Shown in pieces: positions 58,231 through 64,000 of a stretch of DNA of 64,000 nucleotides; position 1 is the first letter of the stretch, and each line of letters begins with the position of its first letter. The translations under genes were made by a program, and so were the position numbers. The stretch lies in the NCBI GenBank assembly GCA_020205615.1, contig CM035156.1, forward strand, positions 14,886,123 through 14,950,122, written 5' to 3'. This DNA is from Panax quinquefolius (Eukaryota; Streptophyta; Magnoliopsida; Apiales; Araliaceae). Under the pieces are notes generated by a model, which searched no databases, was not told the origin of the DNA, and saw only the letters and a program-made list of their open reading frames with translations.

Positions 58231-60546
58231 CCTTCCATTTCAAAATATTAGATAATTTTATATTTTTAAAGTGAATTTAAAATATTAAAAAATTAAAAAA
58301 AATATGAATTCATTAATTTTATATAAATACATTTGTAAAACTTATACATTAATATTTTATTATTAATTTATTTAATTAATATATTTTATTATTAATTTAA
58401 TTTAATTTAATTATTTGTTATGTATATTAATTTGATTTATATTTTGTCTAACTATTTGTTTTAGAATTGAGTATAATTTAATTTAATTAATTATCCAACT
58501 CAGCTTCTCTCTCCTTATTAGCATATCATGCATGTGACACATAGATTTGCCGTTAATATTTTAATAGAGTAGACGATTTTTTGAATTTTTGTAAAAAAAT
58601 TACAGTTCAATGAGTTGACCATAAAAAATTTCAATCCAGTGATACATTTATAAACCGAGGTCGAATGAAATGAAAAAAGTGTATTTAATCCTATACTAAA
58701 AGAATAAGTTGTAAAGGGGAAATAATTTCCTCACAAAATGTTTAGTATTTTTGTGCTGATTATAGAGTAGAAGCACATTTAGTCCTGCAAAATGATGCTT
58801 CAATCTAAATACTTTGAACGTACACAAATATAATTCCCCACTCCACACATTCACACAACTTAGAAATTTAAGATAATAGAGTAAGTTAATGACTGCTGCC
58901 ACTCAAGCACAACAATTCATGATTCCTTAATTTGTCAGATGGATACTAAAGCTGAAGAATCCATAAAGTCGTCAACTCAACCCAGAATTTGAAGCAATTA
59001 CAATAACATTCTTTTTCCCTTTTGTTATTTTTTTCTTTTTTAGGGTTAATCGATGGAGGAATAAAAAATCCATGGTCAGATTAGCATAGTTACCTTTCAA
59101 GACTTCAAGTGAAATCTCAATCAAATAGATAGTGATGAGAATTAGATAAGATGATCCTCATCTTCAGCCAAAGCATTTAACTGAAGTTGATTGAGTGGGC
59201 CATTCATTTTTAACTTCAATATATTGAAACTAGGGTTTAGGGCGATTATCATAAGAATAGAGAATGACTAAAATTTCTTCCAGTATTTGTATGAAACAGA
59301 AATCCTAAGCTACTAATATGAGTGAAAATGCAAAGAAAAAGGGAAATCATGTCTTTTGATATAAGAGCTCATGCACACCTCTTTATAGGAGGAATTAGAC
59401 CTATAAGTTTTATTTGAGGCCCTATAAGTGAATAAGTGGCCTTCCTGGATTCCTGCTCTTCTGAGTGAGCTCTGGATATTGTGAGTCTAACAGCAGAACT
59501 CAACGAATCTTATGGGAAACCTCTACATGAAGTATTAAACTTGATAGTATCGAAGTCATAAATCAGACAGTGCTGAATATGAGAACTCAAAATTTCAATG
59601 TCAGTGTTCCTTTGTACTTTTATACTTCGGTAGTTCGATCGTGAATGTTCAAGGATTTATCAGTCGCAACAGTTGTCAAACTATCCCAATATTGAGATGA
59701 TCTAGTTAATTTCGAAGTTTAATCTTCAGAAGCTTTGATAACAATGGTTTCGACATGTGTTTTCCCAATAGGAAGCTGTTCTATGCTTAGAAATTTCAAA
59801 GTCGAGACAAGCATCAAAAGCGAAAGGCAAACTTTTAGGCCTTGCATATTGTGCTCAATCTAGTTAGCTTTTGAAATGTGTACCACCTTAACAAATACAC
59901 AAAATGTGACTCAATTTCATATAGATGTTGTAACATTGTATCACATACTATATAATTATAAAGCATAACTTCTAACTAATCTACGAAAATATTTTAAATT
60001 CAGTAGCAATGCAACCAACAAACAAGAATTTCTCCTTTAAATTCCAAATCATACTTACAGAACCATGGAGAGATAGATAAATTAATTAATTTTAAAAAAG
60101 AGAGAGATTTAAAAAGAAAACCTGAATTTGAAGCAGATGAGGGTTTCCTAACCAAAATGTCGGTCAAACTTCTCTCTGCGGGAGGTGATTCCAGTATCGG
60201 AGATGCCTGCCAAATACACGAGTATATGAGTGCGTATACCGAATCTATCCTGAGGAGATAAAAATAGTTAAGGAATATATAAACTTAAAAATGAAAATTA
60301 GACAGAAGAAAGTCACGATTTTGAGGGAACGTAGCCTCTCCATGATGGGATCTATGTTTTCTGATCGCCCAGATACGTTGGTGATCTCATCGTCACGCCT
60401 CTTCACACACGTGACATGAAAAGATGATGTTACAAGACAAAATTGGGGGAATGGATATGAACATTTTTCTTAAAACAAATTTGCAGTATTGACTGAAGTT
60501 CGAGAGTTACCAGTGAGCTAGAGAGGGTTGATTCCGATGCACCCAT
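54034..60546 (-). CDS. BORCS5-like (LOH1CR12 family) protein
   Basis: Six exons: 60511-60546, 60317-60400, 60122-60206, 55500-55588, 54576-54687 and 54034-54242. All are GT-AG, phases agree, and together they give 204 residues. The protein starts [12 protein letters not shown], a good N-myristoylation signal (Gly2, Ser6). Then come [11 protein letters not shown], a linker, [17 protein letters not shown], a helix with [18 protein letters not shown], and a coiled-coil tail ([19 protein letters not shown]). Human BORCS5 is similar in length (about 196), has the same myristoylated start, and the same order of motifs; it anchors the BORC complex to lysosomes, where it recruits Arl8. Membership is my inference from this layout. 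An alternative terminal exon near 53925-54000 reads YDTIHAEIQPGLPEPEAVDH before a stop. Intron 3 is 4.5 kb and contains a Pack-MULE-like element. Confidence 0.7.
57126..57788 (-). CDS. 220-codon chimeric open frame in the Pack-MULE
   Basis: One uninterrupted frame runs through a segment reading [18 protein letters not shown], a hydrophobic stretch ([18 protein letters not shown]), a Val-rich stretch, the tubulin fragment, and AT-rich sequence. In a neighbouring frame about 57495-57580 reads Gly-rich ([20 protein letters not shown]), like the tail of a glycine-rich RNA-binding protein. So at least two host fragments may be joined. It has the same orientation as the host gene. Whether it is translated is unknown. 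Confidence 0.4.
   Translation of the reverse strand: MKKKRSINHWMHHATSFSLFEKPDPLDGMRKYPNLQKVCVSVFMYIFFCVDLVLIINFIESKCGDCGSAAVDVMKVAMEVMVVMEVVAVKVKVAAIFHLLLENIKKRVEEKELIWYSKRAFVHWYVGEGMKEGEFSEAREDLAALEKDYGEVGVEGVDDEEVPEEFWSIMQKKKKLIWVRMNSFSNSFLGLPNKWAYLIIFIDKGINLIEKVINFLLLFL
57290..57452 (-). pseudogene. captured alpha-tubulin C-terminal fragment
   Basis: Reads [20 protein letters not shown] followed by [20 protein letters not shown] and an acidic tail DDEEVPEEF, which is the end of plant alpha-tubulin with few changes. The tubulin stop has become TGG, so the frame continues to 57126. Upstream LIWYSKRAF lines up with tubulin DLMYAKRAF, so capture began just before this point. The rest of tubulin is absent. 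Confidence 0.93.
58173..58230. repeat. (AAT)n microsatellite
   Basis: About 19 AAT units, inside the Pack-MULE near its right end. Confidence 0.95.
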
Positions 60547-61832
60547 AGAAGCGGCGTAGACTCCTTCAACGACTGGAGTTGGAGATTATGGATGACAGTA
60601 ACAAACATTCAGTTCAGATCAGTTTCCGGCGACCCGTCGCTAGATTTGTAACAACTGAAAATAGTGGATATTAGAGGCTCTGTTAAAACTGACGGCTCAG
60701 TTTTAAAATGAACAAAAAAAAAAGAGGAAAATTTAAGTTTTTTTTTTAATTTTTATATTTTTGAGTTTTTTAATAAACGAAAAAAAAAAAAAACAGATAA
60801 AAAATTTGATCACTTTTCCTCGCTTAAAGTTTTTTCATTCAAAATTTAATTTGGATTTAGATTTAAAAAAAATTAGAATAAATAATATTTTTATAATTTT
60901 CATATTATCCTCAACTTTTAATAAAATAAATTTTAAATTACAACTCATGTTCTCAATTTTAAATTTTTTATTCTTTTCTTTTTTGTTCTAATTTAAATTT
61001 TCTATTTTTTTTTCTGTTAAAATTAGAGTGTTAATGAAATGGTTTGAATGGCTGCATAAACGAGCCTGTTCGGGAGGTAGTTATAAGTTGGTCAAACCAG
61101 TTTATAAGGAACTTTTTTATTGTTTGAGTGTTCGGAAATGACTTATTTTTTTATTTATAAGTCAAAAATAATAAGTAACAATTTATAACTTAAAAAATAA
61201 CAATTTATAAGTCATTCTTATTTTGACCAAATGTAAAATCTCTTTTGCCCTTCTATTATCTGGATAAATTACATCTCTACCCCTTATAACCCAAAACCCC
61301 TTATATATTTCTCCTCTTCTAACGTAAACAATCCAAATTGATGGTAATATTCCAGATGAATGGTATCAAATTGCACAGAGAAATGCTGCAAAACATAGCT
61401 CATAAATATAAACTAAATATAACAAAATAGTCCACATAAAGAATTACCTAGGTTTCTAGTGATAGAATCTGTAGAGAGAAAGAGGAAGAGAGAAGTAGCA
61501 GATTTTTGGACTGTGAAAAATCCTACACAGTTGACTGTAAAGGATTCCAAATTCCGATTGAGAGCAGGGAGGCGGCGAGTGACTGAAATTTTCTCGACTT
61601 CGTATTTTGGAGTTTGAGTAGGAGACGACTTCGTATTTGGGATCTTTGGACTTCGTATTTTATGAGTTTGGGTAGGAGACGAGTTTGGGAGTTTGGGTAG
61701 TAGACTTCACAAAATTTTATTAGTTTATACTTTATATTTTTTAATTTTAATATTAACATTAAAAGTAAAATAATAATTTTAATGTTTTGCTTAAATAATA
61801 TTGGGTTATTTTTTTTACCGCTATAATATGTA

Positions 61833-62103
61833 CTCCCTCCGTTTCTAAAAAGATTATTATTTTAGAAAAAAAAACTTGTTCCAAAAAGTTTGTCGTTTAC
61901 AACTTTCGAAGAGAATAAATTATTTACTTTCCTATATTACTCATACCTTCTCTCATTGTTCCAATAAATTCCTTGTATTAATAGTTTTCAACTTCCCATA
62001 AAGGGAAAGTGATAGAATTTCAAATAAATTTTACTTGGTAAATGATATTTTCTTAATCCATGTACAAAAATCTTAAATGACAATATTTTAGGAACGGAGG
62101 AAG
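61833..62103. mobile_element. Stowaway MITE
   Basis: Begins CTCCCTCCGTTTCTAAAA and ends TTTTAGGAACGGAGGAAG, with TA on both sides (61831-61832 and 62104-62105). About 271 bases, AT-rich, non-coding: a textbook Tc1/mariner-type Stowaway. Confidence 0.92.
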
Positions 62104-62164
62104 TAGTTCTTAATATAATATGGGCTTTCAATTGTTAAGTATAAAATTGGGGTTGTTTTATTCT

Positions 62165-62800
62165 TGTATTGAATATAGTTGTTTACCAATAAGTTGTTTA
62201 AATAATAAGTTGTTTATCAATAAGCTGTTTAAATAAGTTATTTACTAATAAGTTGTTTATCAATAATAAGTTGTTTACCAATAAGTTGTTTAAATAATAA
62301 GTTATTTACCAATGATAAGTTGTTTGCCAATAAAATTTGTTTAGATAATAAGTTATTTTTATCAATAAGTTGTTTACCAATAATAAGTTGTTTATCAATA
62401 AGTTATTTACTAATAAACTGCTTTATCAATAATAAGTTGTTTACCAATAAGTTGTTTAAATATTAAGATGTTTACCAATACGTTGCTTATCAATAATAAG
62501 TTGTTTACTAATAAACCATTTAAATAATAAGATTTTTACCAATAAAATTTGGTTAAGTAATAAGTTGTTTATCAATAATAAGCTATGTATCAATAAGTTG
62601 TTTAAATAATAAGTTGTTTACTAATAATAAGTTGGTTACCAATAATAAATTGTTTACCAATAAGTTGTTTAAATAATAAGTTAAGTTATTAATAATAAGT
62701 TTGTTTACCAATAAGCTATTTAAATAATAAGTTGTTTACCAATAATAAGATGTTTATCAATAAGTTGTTTACATAATAAGTTGTTTACCAATAATAATTT
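62165..62800 (+). repeat. minisatellite of AATAAGTTGTTTACC-type units
   Basis: Dozens of 14-17 base units alternate between AATAAGTTGTTTACC, AATAAGTTGTTTATC and AATAAGTTGTTTAAAT. Units are imperfect and occur in higher-order groups (about 40-50 bases). Confidence 0.9.
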
Positions 62801-63370
62801 TCGATATGATATTTAATCAATATATCTTTTTATAATGTCATTTTTAGTAATCTCTACATTTTATTTTAATTTATAAGTCATTATCAGTCGAACACCTTCA
62901 TAACTTATTTTAACTTAATTATGACTCATAAGTCATTATCATCCGAACGCTTTTACTTATAAGTCACAACTTAAAACAATTTATAAGCGAACTTATAAGT
63001 CATTTTAAAATAAGTCATTCCCGAACAGGTCGTTAATGACCGAATGAAAAAGTGACAACCAACATTGATAAAAAGAAAACCCCTTTTTGTTTAGTATTTT
63101 TCATCTGTTGAATTTATACCAGTACAATTCTATAAACAAGAAGCGCAATTAATTCAATTCCAAAACATACATATATTACATGATATTTTGGCCACTTATG
63201 AAGGGATAATACTTTCACAAATGAAAAAACTATTGCTAAAAAGTCGCACCAAAATCCATTTATACAAAATTCGATTGTGGAGATTATAGAGAGAGATCGA
63301 AAAAGGAAAATTCTTGCTTTAACATGGATACACCATCAAAGCTTCCGTTCGCGATCCCAAACAGTCTTTT

Positions 63371-63540
63371 TCTCTCTCTTACACAATTTCGTTTTTGTGT
63401 TTTATATTGGTTTGGTAGATCTGGAGTTGTATATCCAATTTATGTGTAGATCTTCTCTCTCTTACACGCAATTTTGTTTTTGTGTTTTATATGGGTTTGG
63501 TAGATCTAGAGTTGTATATCCTAATTTATGTGTAGATTTG
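63371..63540 (+). repeat. tandem duplication of about 80 bases
   Basis: CTCTCTCTTACACAATTTCG...ATTTATGTGTAGAT is followed directly by a second copy with small changes (CTCTCTCTTACACGCAATTT...). No gene was identified in 63100-64000; the TE-like run GAATCTGAATGAG occurs several times at 63780-63840. Confidence 0.85.
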
Positions 63541-64000
63541 GAGTTGTAATGGATCAGAACTCGTTCAAATTTTGTACAACTATGAGGATCTTATCTGCAT
63601 TCGTATAAATTCATTCAGACGACAAGCTTGGCTATTCGGCCGGAAAATTGTGGTTTATTCTGTCAGTTGAAATCAGATCTTAAAAAATAATAATCAACCA
63701 GTCTGATTGGCTAAATCGCTCAAATTCAGAGTCATTCAACCTTATTAAGACCGAAACAAATAAGGGTTATTTGATAAAATGTGAATGAATCTGAATGAGA
63801 GCTGAATCTGAATGAGTTGAATCTGAATCTGAATATGAATGAAAAAAAATTATTTGATAATTGATTTGTATGAAACATCTAAATAATAATTTTTTACTAT
63901 TTTACCCTTTTGAACCATGTTGAATGTATATAAGTATGAACGTACTAAACAATAATTTTAATACAATATTAATTATGTAATATTTTAATAATTCAAACAA

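Larger units (their letters stand above)
56734..58691. mobile_element. Mutator-like element carrying host-gene fragments (Pack-MULE)
   Basis: Flanked by a perfect 10 bp duplication, TATACTAAAA (56724-56733 and 58692-58701). Ends are inverted repeats of about 110 bases: left GGGTTAAATACACTTTTT, right (inverted) GGATTAAATACACTTTTT, continuing with GGTTTACAAATGCAT against GGTTTATAAATGTAT and CACTGAACTACAATTTTTTT against CATTGAACTGTAATTTTTTT. No transposase is visible. The interior carries an alpha-tubulin C-terminal fragment and other exon-like sequence on the minus strand. It sits in intron 3 of the BORCS5-like gene. Confidence 0.85.
61061..63036. mobile_element. TIR-bounded composite element
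   Basis: The left end ACGAGCCTGTTCGGGAG (about 61059-61075) and the right end TCCCGAACAGGTCGT (about 63019-63034) are inverted. Inside both ends are mirrored TATAAGTCATTTT/ACTTATAAGTC-type stretches. It contains the Stowaway MITE and the AATAAGTTGTTTACC minisatellite. No transposase and no clear target duplication were found. The ends resemble non-autonomous hAT or PIF elements. Confidence 0.55.

Noticed and set aside
54034..60546. Mediator or HAUS subunit as identity of the six-exon gene
   Set aside because: The myristoylation start and motif order fit BORCS5 better, and I found no Mediator- or HAUS-specific motif.

Overview
This is nuclear DNA of a flowering plant, almost certainly a eudicot. 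It is AT-rich, has GT-AG introns from about 0.1 to many kb, long (TA)n tracts, LTR/MULE/Stowaway-type transposons, and plant families such as SAUR, FPP, MSRA5-type MsrA, Pin1At-type parvulin and MUR1/GMD. Nothing prokaryotic (operon, CRISPR, replicon) is present.

Layout. 1-6.6 kb has no gene I can name, but holds a hairpin MITE (4119-4325) and a roughly 1.35 kb near-palindromic foldback element (about 4975-6322). A single-exon SAUR gene lies at 6695-7003 (+). A filament-like plant protein (FPP4/6 type) gene lies at 11523-15086 (-), with a damaged start and a shortened C-terminus. An MSRA5-type methionine sulfoxide reductase gene spans 16588-24948 (+); its first intron holds an LTR retrotransposon with a TAGCT target duplication (17236-21879), and its exons carry three small indels. 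A two-exon Pin1-type prolyl isomerase is at 25800-28740 (+). A C3H6-like CCCH zinc-finger gene runs from 33283 down to 30257 (-): its 2.46 kb last exon is open and internally duplicated, while its 5' exons (out to 46598-46657) have a lost start, a stop and two frameshifts. An intronless GDP-mannose 4,6-dehydratase is at 50674-51777 (+). A six-exon gene for a probable N-myristoylated BORCS5-like protein is at 54034-60546 (-); its 4.5 kb intron contains a Pack-MULE-like element (56734-58691) carrying an alpha-tubulin C-terminal fragment. The last 3.4 kb is a TIR-bounded element containing a Stowaway MITE and a minisatellite.

The genes are unrelated housekeeping and regulatory genes (auxin response, cytoskeleton-like coiled coil, redox repair, prolyl isomerisation, RNA binding, GDP-fucose synthesis, possible endolysosome positioning) and do not form a pathway. 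No clearly new molecular system is visible. The most interesting material is a transposon that captured host exons inside an intron, a zinc-finger gene whose first exons decay while its last exon expands by nested duplication, compensating frameshifts in the MsrA gene, and several long hairpins. The two LTRs differ mostly by 1-4 base indels, so residual assembly error in repeats is a real possibility and colours every frameshift claim.
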